From: Roseibium aggregatum
Lineage (GTDB): Bacteria > Pseudomonadota > Alphaproteobacteria > Rhizobiales > Stappiaceae
Reading direction: 5' to 3'
Assembly: GCF_014692675.1 (NCBI RefSeq)
Contig: NZ_JABFCZ010000022.1
Location: 1-64,000 of the forward strand
DNA length: 64,000 nt
Shown one piece after another: positions 34,760 to 42,962 of the stretch (within the stretch, counting starts at the first letter, position 1; the number at the start of each line of letters is the position of its first letter). Both the position numbers and the translations under genes were made by a program. The notes under the pieces were generated by a model. That model did not search any database, was not told where the DNA came from, and saw only the letters and a program-made list of their open reading frames with translations.

Positions 34760-35830
34760 ATGCACCGCATGATCGGCGCCCTGTTGTCCAGTTCCGCCGC
34801 ACGCAGCCTTGCGGCAAGCAGGTATGCGGGGTTCGGCTCGAACGATACCGAAGAGAAACTGCCTCTTCGGGGGAGCGACTGCGAGTGCGAGGCCGACAAA
34901 AAGAAACAGGAAAGGCAAGCGGCGACCCAGCCCCCGACCGTTCCTCCCCTGAGCCCCAATGCGATCCTGGCCCTGCAGGGGGTCGATGCGGAAGAGCTTG
35001 CCGCCGCCAAGGAAGATCCGAACGGCAAGGACGGGCAGGCGCTGGCACAAGGCCAGACCGACGGTCAGGATCCGGCGAATGGCAGTGAGGACGCTTCGGG
35101 CTCCGGCGTCGCGGGAGATGGCGGTCAGGGTGCGGGCAATCCGGCTGCCGCTGGCCAGTCGGGAGAAGACGACGGCGCCAACAAGTCGGACGGTCTGTCT
35201 GAGGCGGAAGAAAAGCAGGTCGAGAAGCTGAAGCAGCGCGACAGCGAAGTGCGCGCCCACGAACATGCCCATGCCCGCACCGGCGGCGCCTATGCGGGTG
35301 CGCCGAGTTATTCCTATCAGCAGGGACCTGACGGAAAACGCTATGCCATCGGCGGCGAGGTTTCCATCGACACGTCCGGCGAGCGAACGGCGGAGGCGAC
35401 CATTCGCAAGATGCAGGTCGTCATCCGGGCCGCGACCGCGCCTGCCGATCCCTCGTCCCAGGACCTGAAGGTCGCCCAGCAGGCGCGCGCGCAATTGCAG
35501 GAAGCCCAGACCCAGCTTCGCCAGGAACGCGCCGCCGAACAATCCGGCGGTGACGAAGCGGCCAACGGCCAGGAGACAAGTGGACCTGCCTCTGCCGGCA
35601 ACGGCATCTCCGGGTCGGAGGGGAGTTCAAACCAGAACGGCGCGAACCAGAACGGTTCCAACGGGGGCGGTGACAATAGAGGTGGTATCGCCGGAGCCAA
35701 TTCCGGCTCGGGTTCAGGGCGCGGTGAAGGCAGTTCCTCTTCCGCGACCAGGGCCTATTCCGACGCCCTGCAACTGGTTCAGCAAGCGAACGAAGACCGG
35801 GCCGCGTCGCGCCTGAACGGACTTTATTAA
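34760..35830 (+). CDS. Putative metalloprotease CJM1_0395/SprA-related family
   Basis: 356 residues. The middle (about 150-240) matches the SprA-related/CJM1_0395 family: KQRDSEVRAHEHAHARTGGA, then GAPSYSYQQGPDGKRYAIGG EVSID, and ATIRKMQVVIRAATAPADPS SQD. HEHAH is the putative metal-binding motif, near HExxH but not identical. The N-terminal third and the C-terminal tail are low-complexity (Gly, Ser, Asn, Gln, Asp-rich) and probably disordered. The role is unknown. The 162-bp gap before it (34598-34759) shows no clear element. Confidence 0.7.
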   Translation: MHRMIGALLSSSAARSLAASRYAGFGSNDTEEKLPLRGSDCECEADKKKQERQAATQPPTVPPLSPNAILALQGVDAEELAAAKEDPNGKDGQALAQGQTDGQDPANGSEDASGSGVAGDGGQGAGNPAAAGQSGEDDGANKSDGLSEAEEKQVEKLKQRDSEVRAHEHAHARTGGAYAGAPSYSYQQGPDGKRYAIGGEVSIDTSGERTAEATIRKMQVVIRAATAPADPSSQDLKVAQQARAQLQEAQTQLRQERAAEQSGGDEAANGQETSGPASAGNGISGSEGSSNQNGANQNGSNGGGDNRGGIAGANSGSGSGRGEGSSSSATRAYSDALQLVQQANEDRAASRLNGLY

Positions 35831-35948
35831 AGACCGGTCCTTGCGGGGATGCGCAGGGCTTGCCCGGCCGGTGATTTTCGACTTACTGTCGCCGCCGATA
35901 TCTTCCGTGCGGGCCAAGATCCGCATAACTCTCCAAATTCGGTAACCG

Positions 35949-37094
35949 ATGCAGGCTGTGAAGGCGCGACGCGCCGTTGCGACGATCTTTTTTCTTCTTG
36001 GAACGCTGATCGGGATCTGGGCGTCGCGGATTCCCGATATCAAGGCCGTTCTGGGTTTGGACGAAGCCGGATTCGGGCTTGTGCTCCTGACCATGGCCTT
36101 CGGCGCCTTCGTCGCATTTCCGATCATTGGCCGGCAGATCGACAGGGTCGGTGCCGCCCGCATAACCCGTTGGCTTGCCGTGCTCACGCTCATCCTGTTT
36201 GTCGGCCTGGCGGCGGGCACGAGTGTCCCGGTCATGGTGCCGCTTGTCTTTGCCGTCGGGTTCTGCATCGGGGCGCTGGATATCGCCATGAACGCCTGGG
36301 GCGCGGAAGTGGAGCAGGCGCTGCACAAGCCGGTGATGTCGTCCTATCACGGGCTCTACAGCCTGGGCGCGGGCGTTGGGGCGGCGGTTGGCGCCGGTGC
36401 GATCCGGCTGGGTCTGAGTGTCCCCCAGCACTTCGTCCTCTGGGGTCTGTTGATGGCGATCATGCTCGCCTTCGTTCTGCATATTCCCTGGACCTCGGAA
36501 CCACAGGCGCCGGAAAAGAGAAAGGGACCGCTGCTGGCCATTCCGAAAGGCGCCCTGTTTTTCGTCGGCATCATGGCGCTGATCGCCGCGCTGGGCGAAG
36601 GGGCCGTAACCGACTGGGCTGCGGTTTACCAGATCGAGGAGCTCGGCTTCGGCAGCTCACAGGCGGCGATCGGCTTTGCGCTGTTCTCCGGCGCCATGGT
36701 CGTCATGCGTCTGGCAGGAGACCAGCTTATTGCGCGGTTCGGCCCGGTGCCGGTTGCCCGCCTCAGCGGACTGGCGGCGGCGATTGGAGCGGTGATGCTG
36801 GTGATCGGAACCGATATCTGGCTGATCTGGGCAGGATGCGTGATCATGGGTCTCGGCAATGCGGTCATCTTCCCGCTTGCCATGTCGCGGGCGGCGGCCG
36901 ATCCGGTCATGTCGAAGGGCGCCGCTCTTGCCGCTGTCGCGACACTCGGTTACGGCGCGTTCCTGTTCGGGCCGCCGGTGCTCGGTTTCATCGGCACGGC
37001 GGTATCGCTCCGCGCAGCCTTCGGACTGGTCGCGGTGCTCGCCCTCCTTATCTTTCTGCTGGCCGGAGCCTTGAAGGTCGAAGGGCGGCGATGA
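35949..37094 (+). CDS. MFS transporter, YbjJ-like
   Basis: 381 residues, 12 predicted membrane helices, starting MQAVKARRAVATIFFLLGTL IGIWASRIPDIK, the typical start of YbjJ-type MFS proteins. The loop GFGLVLLTMAFGAFVAFPII GRQIDRVGAARITR carries the MFS motif A variant. Substrate unknown. The GC-rich perfect stem at 37108-37130 after the stop probably ends its transcript. Confidence 0.82.
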   Translation: MQAVKARRAVATIFFLLGTLIGIWASRIPDIKAVLGLDEAGFGLVLLTMAFGAFVAFPIIGRQIDRVGAARITRWLAVLTLILFVGLAAGTSVPVMVPLVFAVGFCIGALDIAMNAWGAEVEQALHKPVMSSYHGLYSLGAGVGAAVGAGAIRLGLSVPQHFVLWGLLMAIMLAFVLHIPWTSEPQAPEKRKGPLLAIPKGALFFVGIMALIAALGEGAVTDWAAVYQIEELGFGSSQAAIGFALFSGAMVVMRLAGDQLIARFGPVPVARLSGLAAAIGAVMLVIGTDIWLIWAGCVIMGLGNAVIFPLAMSRAAADPVMSKGAALAAVATLGYGAFLFGPPVLGFIGTAVSLRAAFGLVAVLALLIFLLAGALKVEGRR

Positions 37095-37107
37095 TGCGGG
37101 TTCGGAC

Positions 37108-37130
37108 GGTGCCGGCGGTTCGCCGGCACC
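37108..37130. terminator. Hairpin between convergent MFS and cupredoxin genes
   Basis: GGTGCCGGCG (37108-37117), loop GTT, CGCCGGCACC (37121-37130): a perfect 10-bp stem. There is no T tract on either side, so termination may be partial or serve mRNA protection from both sides. Confidence 0.5.
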
Positions 37131-37148
37131 GCGCGATTCACGCCGGGA

Positions 37149-37652
37149 TCAGGACGTGATCTCCAGCAGCGTCCACATGCCGGCGGCATAGTGGCCGGGG
37201 ACATTGCAGAAGAGGATGTATTCGCCGGGCTTGAGGTTCAGCCTCAACGCCCCGCCCTTGCCGGGATCGAGCTCGGAAACCTCACCAAGACTACCGGCGG
37301 CTTCCTCGTCGACCTCTTCCAGGTTCTTGTCATAGGGCAGAGGCGTATCGACGCTGGCCACCGGCGCGACGATCATTTCGTGAACCGTATCCTTCGAGTC
37401 GTTTGTCACTTCGAAGGTCACGTCACCGGCCTTTGCCGAACTGACGTCGATCTTGATCCCCATCTTCTCCATTTTCGGATCGGGGTCTTTCATGCCCATC
37501 ATATGCACAAGGCCGTCCATTCCCATGGAATCGGCGCCCTTGTCCCAAAGAGAAACATGAATGGTAGTACCACCTGCCCAAGCAGGCACAGATACCGACA
37601 TGAAGCCGGCGATGAGCGTGCTGAACAGAACTTTCCTGTTGCGAACTTTCAT
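37149..37652 (-). CDS. Secreted cupredoxin (type 1 copper protein)
   Basis: 167 residues with a signal peptide (KVLFSTLIAGFMSVSVPAWA). The cupredoxin ligands are visible: His in DSKDTVHEMIVA, and Cys, His and Met in YILFCNVPGHYAAGMWTLLE. The Met-rich stretch MGMDGLVHMMGMKDPDPKME near the N-terminus could bind further copper. It is probably a periplasmic electron carrier or copper-handling protein. The partner oxidoreductase is not nearby. The 220-bp gap upstream (37653-37872) shows no supported feature. Confidence 0.85.
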   Translation of the reverse strand: MKVRNRKVLFSTLIAGFMSVSVPAWAGGTTIHVSLWDKGADSMGMDGLVHMMGMKDPDPKMEKMGIKIDVSSAKAGDVTFEVTNDSKDTVHEMIVAPVASVDTPLPYDKNLEEVDEEAAGSLGEVSELDPGKGGALRLNLKPGEYILFCNVPGHYAAGMWTLLEITS

Positions 37653-37872
37653 TGTTCGAACTCCGGACTGGTTGCTTCAGTCACCCCCAATGGCTGAAGA
37701 CTAACACCCCGCCGAAGTCGCGTCCTATTCAAACAGTCAATGAATCAAGGGGCTATAGATAGCCGTTGGTTCTCAAACGATCCTGTTGCCAGGTTCAATG
37801 TGATGACCAAAAGCCCGGTCCGACGGGGAGAAGGGCGTCAGCCCTTCTCCCTGAAATTCCCTCGATCCGAAA

Positions 37873-39216
37873 TCAGAGGCTTTCCAGAAACCGCTTGGCT
37901 GCCTGGCCGTGTTCGTAGCGCAGTTCGGCAATGTCGATGCCGGTCGGAACGCCGTCGGCAACCTTCCATTCGCCGCCGATCATGACCCGGTCGGCGGCGT
38001 GGGCGCCGCACAGCACCAAGGCCGCCAGCGGATCGCCGGCACCGGAAAAGCGCAGCTCGTCGAGGGTGTAGAAGGCCATGTCGGCCATCTTGCCGACCTT
38101 GATCGCGCCGATGTCGTCGCGGCCAAGGCAACGCGCCGAGCCTTCGGTCGCCCAGCGGAACGCGTCGTAATGGGTGACCGAGGCGGCGTCATAGGTCAGC
38201 CGGTTGATCATCAGCGCGTGACGGACGCCCTCGATCAGGTTGGAATTGTCGTTGGAGGCGGAACCGTCCACGCCGAGCCCGACCGGGCTGCCGGCGGCTT
38301 CCAGTTCCTTGGTCCGGCATTGGCCGGAGGCGAGCACCATGTTGGAGGTCGGGCAGTGGCAGACGCCGACGCAGGCATGGCCGAGACGCTTGACCTCATC
38401 GTCGGTGAAGTGAATGCCGTGGGCGAGCCAGACCCGCTCGTTCAGCCAGCCGCACTCCTCCAGGTAGTCGACCGGGCGGCAGTTGAATTTCTCCAGGCAG
38501 TAATTGTCCTCGTCGATGGTCTCGCCCAGATGGGTGTGCAGGCGGCAATCGTATTTTTCCGCCAGCGCCACACTGTCCTGCATCAGGCGCTTTGTCACCG
38601 TGAACGGCGCGCAGGGGGCAAGCGCGACCTGGAGTTTCGAGCCTTTCGAGGTGTCGTGATACTTCGACAGCACCCGCTCGCAGTCAGCGAGGATCGTGTC
38701 CTCGTCCTGCACCACCGTGTCCGGCGGCAGGCCGCCGTCCTTCTGGCTGAGGTTCATGGAGCCGCGGGTGATGGTCATGCGCACGCCGACCCGTTCGGCC
38801 TCCTCCGCCTGGATGTCCATGGCCTCTTCCAGGCCTGCGGGGAACAGGTAGTGGTGGTCGGAGGCGGCGGTGCAGCCCGACATCATCAGCTCGGTCAGCG
38901 CCAGGCGCGATCCGAGACGGAAATTGTCGGGTTTCACGTTCCTGGCCCAGATCGGATAAAGCGTCTGCAGCCAGGGAAACAGTTCCTTGTTGATCGCCTG
39001 CGGATGGGCGCGGGTGAGCGTCTGGAAGAAGTGGTGATGGGTGTTGACGAGGCCCGGCGTGATCACGTGCCGGGAGGCGTCGAAGGTCTGGTCGACCGGC
39101 AGCATCGGTTCCTTGCCGGAGGCGACGAGTTCCACGATGACACCGTCTTCCACGACGACGCCACGCTCCGCGCCCTCGGCGAGAACGGCAATGGGGTCCT
39201 TGATCCACAAACGCAT
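37873..39216 (-). CDS. 8-oxoguanine deaminase
   Basis: 447 residues of the TrzN/AtzA-like amidohydrolases. Metal ligands: HHHFF in VNTHHHFFQTLTRAHPQA, His in RLHTHLGETIDEDNYC, HGIHF and Asp in GLGVDGSASNDNSNLIEG. These SNLIEGVRHA and CPTSNMVLASGQCR segments are typical of 8-oxoguanine deaminase (Pseudomonas PA0142 type), which turns 8-oxoguanine into urate. Downstream urate enzymes are not in the window. A hairpin masks part of its ribosome site (39223-39240). Confidence 0.85.
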   Translation of the reverse strand: MRLWIKDPIAVLAEGAERGVVVEDGVIVELVASGKEPMLPVDQTFDASRHVITPGLVNTHHHFFQTLTRAHPQAINKELFPWLQTLYPIWARNVKPDNFRLGSRLALTELMMSGCTAASDHHYLFPAGLEEAMDIQAEEAERVGVRMTITRGSMNLSQKDGGLPPDTVVQDEDTILADCERVLSKYHDTSKGSKLQVALAPCAPFTVTKRLMQDSVALAEKYDCRLHTHLGETIDEDNYCLEKFNCRPVDYLEECGWLNERVWLAHGIHFTDDEVKRLGHACVGVCHCPTSNMVLASGQCRTKELEAAGSPVGLGVDGSASNDNSNLIEGVRHALMINRLTYDAASVTHYDAFRWATEGSARCLGRDDIGAIKVGKMADMAFYTLDELRFSGAGDPLAALVLCGAHAADRVMIGGEWKVADGVPTGIDIAELRYEHGQAAKRFLESL

Positions 39217-39222
39217 TGAAAT

Positions 39223-39277
39223 GGTCCTTTTTCACGGACCTGCAGGCTTAGATAACAGCCCCGGATTTTCGGGCTGT
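39223..39277 (-). promoter_or_regulatory. Leader hairpins of the 8-oxoguanine deaminase gene
   Basis: On the minus strand, ACAGCCC (39277-39271) pairs with GGGCTGT (39261-39255), and GGTCC (39240-39236) pairs with GGACC (39227-39223). The second hairpin includes part of the likely Shine-Dalgarno AAGGACC, 6 bases before the ATG, so its folding could limit translation. No known riboswitch is recognised. Confidence 0.35.
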
Positions 39278-39402
39278 CCGAGTTCCGCGCAGGGAAATTA
39301 AGTCTGGTAAGGCGCGCCTTTCGCGAAACCGCACCGGCCTGTCGGCCGAGGGTCATTCTTTATGCGGTTTCGTGAGAAGCGCAAGTGTTCCTATAGCCTT
39401 TT

Positions 39403-39792
39403 CTAATCCGCCTTCGCCGCGATCACCTCGACTTCGACGACGAATTCCTCGCGGGCAAAGCCGGAGACGATCATCAGGGTCGATGCCGGTGGCGGGTCGG
39501 CGGTGAATTCGTCCCGGGTCTTCATGTAGCCGGGCAGGTGCTCCCGGCCGGTGACATAGGCATTGATGCGCACGATGTCCTGAAACCACATGCCGGCTTC
39601 CTTCAGGATCGCGCCGATGTTTTCAAAGCAGAGACGGGTCTGTCCCTCCACGTCGGCGGGGATGACACCGTCTTCGGTAATCCCGAGCTGGCCGGAGGCG
39701 AACACGAGCCTGTGGCCCGCGGGAACCTCCACGCCATGGCTGTAGCGGGCAAAGGGGGGACGGATGGTGGATGGGGTAATGGCTCGCACCAT
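39403..39792 (-). CDS. RidA family protein
   Basis: 129 residues from the ATG at 39792. RidA/YjgF marks: GHRLVFASGQLGITEDG, QTRLCFENIGAILKEAG and IVRINAYVTG. Archetypal RidA hydrolyses reactive enamines/imines from amino acid metabolism; members beside deaminases often act in nucleobase breakdown. The usual Arg105 environment is not clearly present (PASTLMIVSGFAREEF), so it may be a non-RidA subgroup. It lies 186 bases upstream of the 8-oxoguanine deaminase gene on the same strand. Confidence 0.82.
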   Translation of the reverse strand: MVRAITPSTIRPPFARYSHGVEVPAGHRLVFASGQLGITEDGVIPADVEGQTRLCFENIGAILKEAGMWFQDIVRINAYVTGREHLPGYMKTRDEFTADPPPASTLMIVSGFAREEFVVEVEVIAAKAD

Positions 39793-40057
39793 GGAACCTG
39801 TCGCCTTTCTGTTACGAAGATGTGATTGCAGAATCTTAGCGGGCGCGGACGGCCGCGCAAGCAATGCTTCTGCCGAAGCTTGTGGCATTTATCCGGCAAA
39901 GCTGCATAATAAATAGGCAAGCTTTTGACCCGGCAGAATCCGATTCTTGTTCGGCGGCGCAAAAACGGAAGCGGGGGAGTGGGGGAATCTTCCCGGTTTT
40001 CGGATTGAGGGCGGGTTTGGCATAGGGTTTGCTATTTCATTCCCTGCATGATTGCCT

Positions 40058-40123
40058 GACCCGCTCCCAGGGCCTGTGGAGGCACAGCGGCAGAGCACGT
40101 ATCGGGACCTCCGGTGAGCGGTC
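40058..40123 (+). ncRNA. Structured leader RNA of the NMT1-type ABC operon, riboswitch candidate
   Basis: In the 367-bp gap before the substrate-binding protein gene, GACCCGCTC (40058-40066) pairs with GAGCGGTC (40116-40123), one C bulged. This stem encloses an asymmetric internal loop (11 and 3 nt), a GGAGG/CCTCC stem (40078-40082 with 40108-40112) and a 25-nt apical region. The Shine-Dalgarno AGGAG (40143-40147) lies downstream. Xanthine/urate riboswitches of the NMT1 motif are known upstream of NMT1-domain transporters in proteobacteria. That identity is a guess from context; I could not match the consensus. Confidence 0.38.
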
Positions 40124-40159
40124 ACGGTACTTTTGAGCGTATAGGAGACGGTAGACAAC

Positions 40160-41161
40160 ATGCATATCCTCAAGACACTCGGCGTCGCTGCAGCGGCCCT
40201 TTCTTTCACCACCAGCGCCTTTGCGCTCGATGAAGTGAAGTTCGGCACCAACTGGCTGGCCCAGGCCGAGCATGGCGGCTACTACCAGGCGGTCGCAGAC
40301 GGCACTTATGAAAAATACGGCCTCAAGGTCACCATCGTTCCGGGTGGTCCGCAGGCGGCCAACCGCGCGCTGCTCCTGGCCGGCAAGATCGATTTCTACA
40401 TGGCCGGCAACATGCTTCAGCCGCTGAACGCGCTGGCGGAAGACATTCCGCTGGTCGAAGTGGCCGCGATTTTCCAGAAGGACCCGCAGGTCCTGATCGC
40501 GCATCCGGATGCCGGTATCGAAAAGTTCGAGGATCTGGCCAAGCTGCCGACCATCTTCATGGGCAAGGACGGCTTTGCCTCCTACTTCCAGTGGATGAAG
40601 TCGGCCTACAAGGGCTTCAGCGACGCGCAGTACAAGCCCTACACATTCAACCCGGGTCCGTTCCTGGCAGACAAGCAGTCGGCGCAGCAGGGCTACATCA
40701 CGTCCGAGCCCTATGCGATCGAGACGGAAGGCGGCATCAAGCCGAAGCTGTTCCTGCTGGCCGATGCCGGGTTCACGACCTATTCGACCCTGATCGAGGG
40801 CCGAAAGGACTTCGTGGAAGCCAACAAGGATCTGACCCAGCGCTTCGTCGATGCCACCATCGAGGGCTGGTATAATTATCTTTATGGCGACAACGCCGCC
40901 GCCAACGAACTGATCAAGAAAGACAATCCGGAAATGTCCGACGGTCAGATCGCCTTCTCCATCAAGACGATGAAGGATTTCGGCCTGGTCGAATCCGGTG
41001 CTGCGCTTGAAAAAGGCATCGGCTGCATGACCGACGAGCAGCAGGCGGACTTCTACGACGCCATGGTCAAGGCAGGCGTGGTCAAGGGCGGCATCGACAT
41101 CAAGACGATCTACACGACTGAGTTCGTGTGCAAGGGCGTCGGCATGGATCTGAAGAAGTAA
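40160..41161 (+). CDS. ABC transporter substrate-binding protein, NMT1/THI5-like
   Basis: 333 residues. The signal peptide ends SFTTSAFA (about residue 22). The mature part starts DEVKFGTNWLAQAEHGGYYQ, and GTYEKYGLKVTIVPGGPQAA follows, as in NMT1/THI5-like periplasmic proteins, which bind pyrimidines, nucleobase products, riboflavin precursors or sulfonates. Next come ATPase, permease, a cytosine-deaminase-like enzyme and a FAD oxidase, so a nucleobase-like ligand is likely. A palindrome just after its gene probably protects its mRNA. Confidence 0.87.
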   Translation: MHILKTLGVAAAALSFTTSAFALDEVKFGTNWLAQAEHGGYYQAVADGTYEKYGLKVTIVPGGPQAANRALLLAGKIDFYMAGNMLQPLNALAEDIPLVEVAAIFQKDPQVLIAHPDAGIEKFEDLAKLPTIFMGKDGFASYFQWMKSAYKGFSDAQYKPYTFNPGPFLADKQSAQQGYITSEPYAIETEGGIKPKLFLLADAGFTTYSTLIEGRKDFVEANKDLTQRFVDATIEGWYNYLYGDNAAANELIKKDNPEMSDGQIAFSIKTMKDFGLVESGAALEKGIGCMTDEQQADFYDAMVKAGVVKGGIDIKTIYTTEFVCKGVGMDLKK

Positions 41162-41208
41162 TTCTTCCCGGATCTGTCTCACTTTTCCAAATCCATCTGT
41201 TAGCATGA

Positions 41209-41238
41209 GTCTGTGTGGCGGGGCCCCGCCACACAGAC
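41209..41238. repeat. Perfect 30-base palindrome between binding-protein and ATPase genes
   Basis: GTCTGTGTGGCGGGG (41209-41223) is followed at once by its exact reverse complement CCCCGCCACACAGAC (41224-41238). It lies 47 bases after the binding-protein stop. In RNA it folds into a strong hairpin and probably keeps the binding-protein message more stable than the rest, as in other ABC operons. It also argues that the ATPase starts after it. Confidence 0.7.
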
Positions 41239-41252
41239 ATCGGAGCTTTTTC

Positions 41253-42092
41253 TTGACGATCGATACGGCGAAAGCCGACCTCTCTTCACCGGCGGCAACG
41301 TCAGCCGTTGCATCGAAGCCCCTGATCGCCCTCAAAGGCGTTTCCAAGGTGTTTTCCAACGGCACGACCGCCTTGCAGAACATGACGATGGATGTCCATC
41401 AGGGGGAGTTCATCAGCCTGCTCGGACCGTCGGGCTGCGGCAAGTCTACGGTGCTGCGCATCATCGCCGGGCTTGGCGACGTGTCGTCCGGGGCGATCGA
41501 ATGGCCGACCTCCGGTCACGATGCGACGGGCAAGGCGACGCCGGAAATCAGTTTCGTGTTCCAGGAACCGACACTGATGCCCTGGGCGACGGTATTCAAC
41601 AACGTCTGGCTTCCGCTCAGGCTGAAGGGCGTTTCGAAAACGGCGGCCCGCGAGGATGTGCTTGGCGCTCTTGAAATGGTCGGCCTGGAAAAATTCGCCG
41701 ACGCCTATCCGCGTGAACTGTCCGGCGGCATGAAGATGCGCGTCTCCATCGCACGGGCGCTGGTGACCCGTCCGAAGCTGCTGCTCATGGACGAGCCTTT
41801 TGCTGCCCTGGACGAGATTACCCGCTTCAAGCTGAACAACGACCTCCTGCATCTTTGGGAGAAATTCGGCTGGACCGTGATCTTCGTGACCCATTCGGTA
41901 TTCGAGAGCGTCTATCTCTCCAACCGGATCGTGGTGATGGCCGCCCGTCCGGGCCGTGTCGTCAACGATATGCCTGTCGACGCCGCCTACCCGCGGGAAG
42001 AAGAATTCCGCACATCCACCGTCTACAACGATTATTGCCGGAAGGCGTCCAATGCGTTGCATCAGGCAATGGGGGCGAACGACCACCTATGA
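41253..42092 (+). CDS. ABC transporter ATP-binding protein
   Basis: 279 residues from a TTG at 41253, with CGGAG at suitable distance. An ATG at 41205 is possible but lies before the palindrome, which would then be coding. Walker A is LLGPSGCGKSTVLRI, the Q-loop VFQEPTLMPWATVF, signature LSGGMKMRVSIARALV, Walker B LLLMDEPFAALD, and the switch His is in FVTHSVFESVYL. It resembles the SsuB/TauB/ThiZ group that works with NMT1-type binding proteins. It overlaps the permease gene by ATGA. Confidence 0.87.
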   Translation: MTIDTAKADLSSPAATSAVASKPLIALKGVSKVFSNGTTALQNMTMDVHQGEFISLLGPSGCGKSTVLRIIAGLGDVSSGAIEWPTSGHDATGKATPEISFVFQEPTLMPWATVFNNVWLPLRLKGVSKTAAREDVLGALEMVGLEKFADAYPRELSGGMKMRVSIARALVTRPKLLLMDEPFAALDEITRFKLNNDLLHLWEKFGWTVIFVTHSVFESVYLSNRIVVMAARPGRVVNDMPVDAAYPREEEFRTSTVYNDYCRKASNALHQAMGANDHL

Positions 42093-42961
42093 GCGCGATT
42101 GAAACCGACAAGACCGTCGACATTGCACCGGCCGAACTCGACGAACCGGCGCCGGTCGCAGCGCCCTCCGACAGCCTGGGCGAACGTATTCTGAAAATCG
42201 TCATTCCGATTGCCATGCTGGCGCTGCTGGTCGGCCTGTGGGCCTGGTATGTGAAGGCCTATAACGTGCCCCACTATATCCTGCCGAGCCCCTGGCTTGT
42301 GGCGCAGACCCTGGTCCAGGACTGGGGCATCCTGTCGGCGGCGCTGCTCGTGACCCTGAAGATCACGTTTTCCGCGCTGGCGATCGCGCTTGTGGGCGGC
42401 GTCGGGCTTGCCGTCGTGATGACCCAGTCGCGCTGGATCGAGATCGCCATCTATCCTTACGCGGTGATCCTGCAGGTGACGCCGATCGTCGCCATCGCGC
42501 CGCTGATCCTGATCTATGCGCCGACCACCCAGTCGGCGATCCTGATCTGCGCCTGGATCGTCGCCTTCTTCCCGGTCTTGTCCAATACCGCGCAAGGCTT
42601 GAAGTCGACCGACCACAATCTGCTCAACCTGTTCGAGCTTTACGGCGCCAGCCGCTGGCAGACCCTGTTCCTTCTGAAGATGCCGAATGCCCTGCCTTAT
42701 TTCCTGGCGGGCCTGAGGATCGCCGGCGGCCTGGCCCTGATCGCGGCCGTCGTCGCCGAATTCGCCGCCGGTTCCGCCGGCGCCGGGTCTGGCCTCGCCT
42801 TCCGTCTTCAGGAGGCGGGCTTCCGCCTCAAGATCCCGCGTCTGTTCTCGGCGCTCCTCCTGCTGTCGGCGACCGGCGTCGTGATCTTCTTCTGCACCAG
42901 CATGATTTCGCACCTGCTCCTGCGCCGCTGGCACGAGAGCGCCTTGAAGCGGGAGAATTGA
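42089..42961 (+). CDS. ABC transporter permease
   Basis: 290 residues with about six membrane helices after a polar, acidic N-terminal tail of about 35 residues. The ATPase-contact loop is ELYGASRWQTLFLLKMPNAL PYFLAGLRIA (the EAA motif), near residue 190-215. SsuC/ThiX-like. It pairs with the ATPase upstream and lies one base before the deaminase gene. The N-terminal Pro/Ala/Glu-rich extension is longer than usual. Confidence 0.87.
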   Translation: MSAIETDKTVDIAPAELDEPAPVAAPSDSLGERILKIVIPIAMLALLVGLWAWYVKAYNVPHYILPSPWLVAQTLVQDWGILSAALLVTLKITFSALAIALVGGVGLAVVMTQSRWIEIAIYPYAVILQVTPIVAIAPLILIYAPTTQSAILICAWIVAFFPVLSNTAQGLKSTDHNLLNLFELYGASRWQTLFLLKMPNALPYFLAGLRIAGGLALIAAVVAEFAAGSAGAGSGLAFRLQEAGFRLKIPRLFSALLLLSATGVVIFFCTSMISHLLLRRWHESALKREN

Positions 42962-42962
42962 G

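Noticed and set aside
39793-40057. TPP riboswitch (THI box) before the NMT1/THI5-like gene
   Set aside because: The conserved CTGAGA and ACC(T)GATC-type segments of the TPP aptamer are absent, so a thiamin role for the transporter is not supported.
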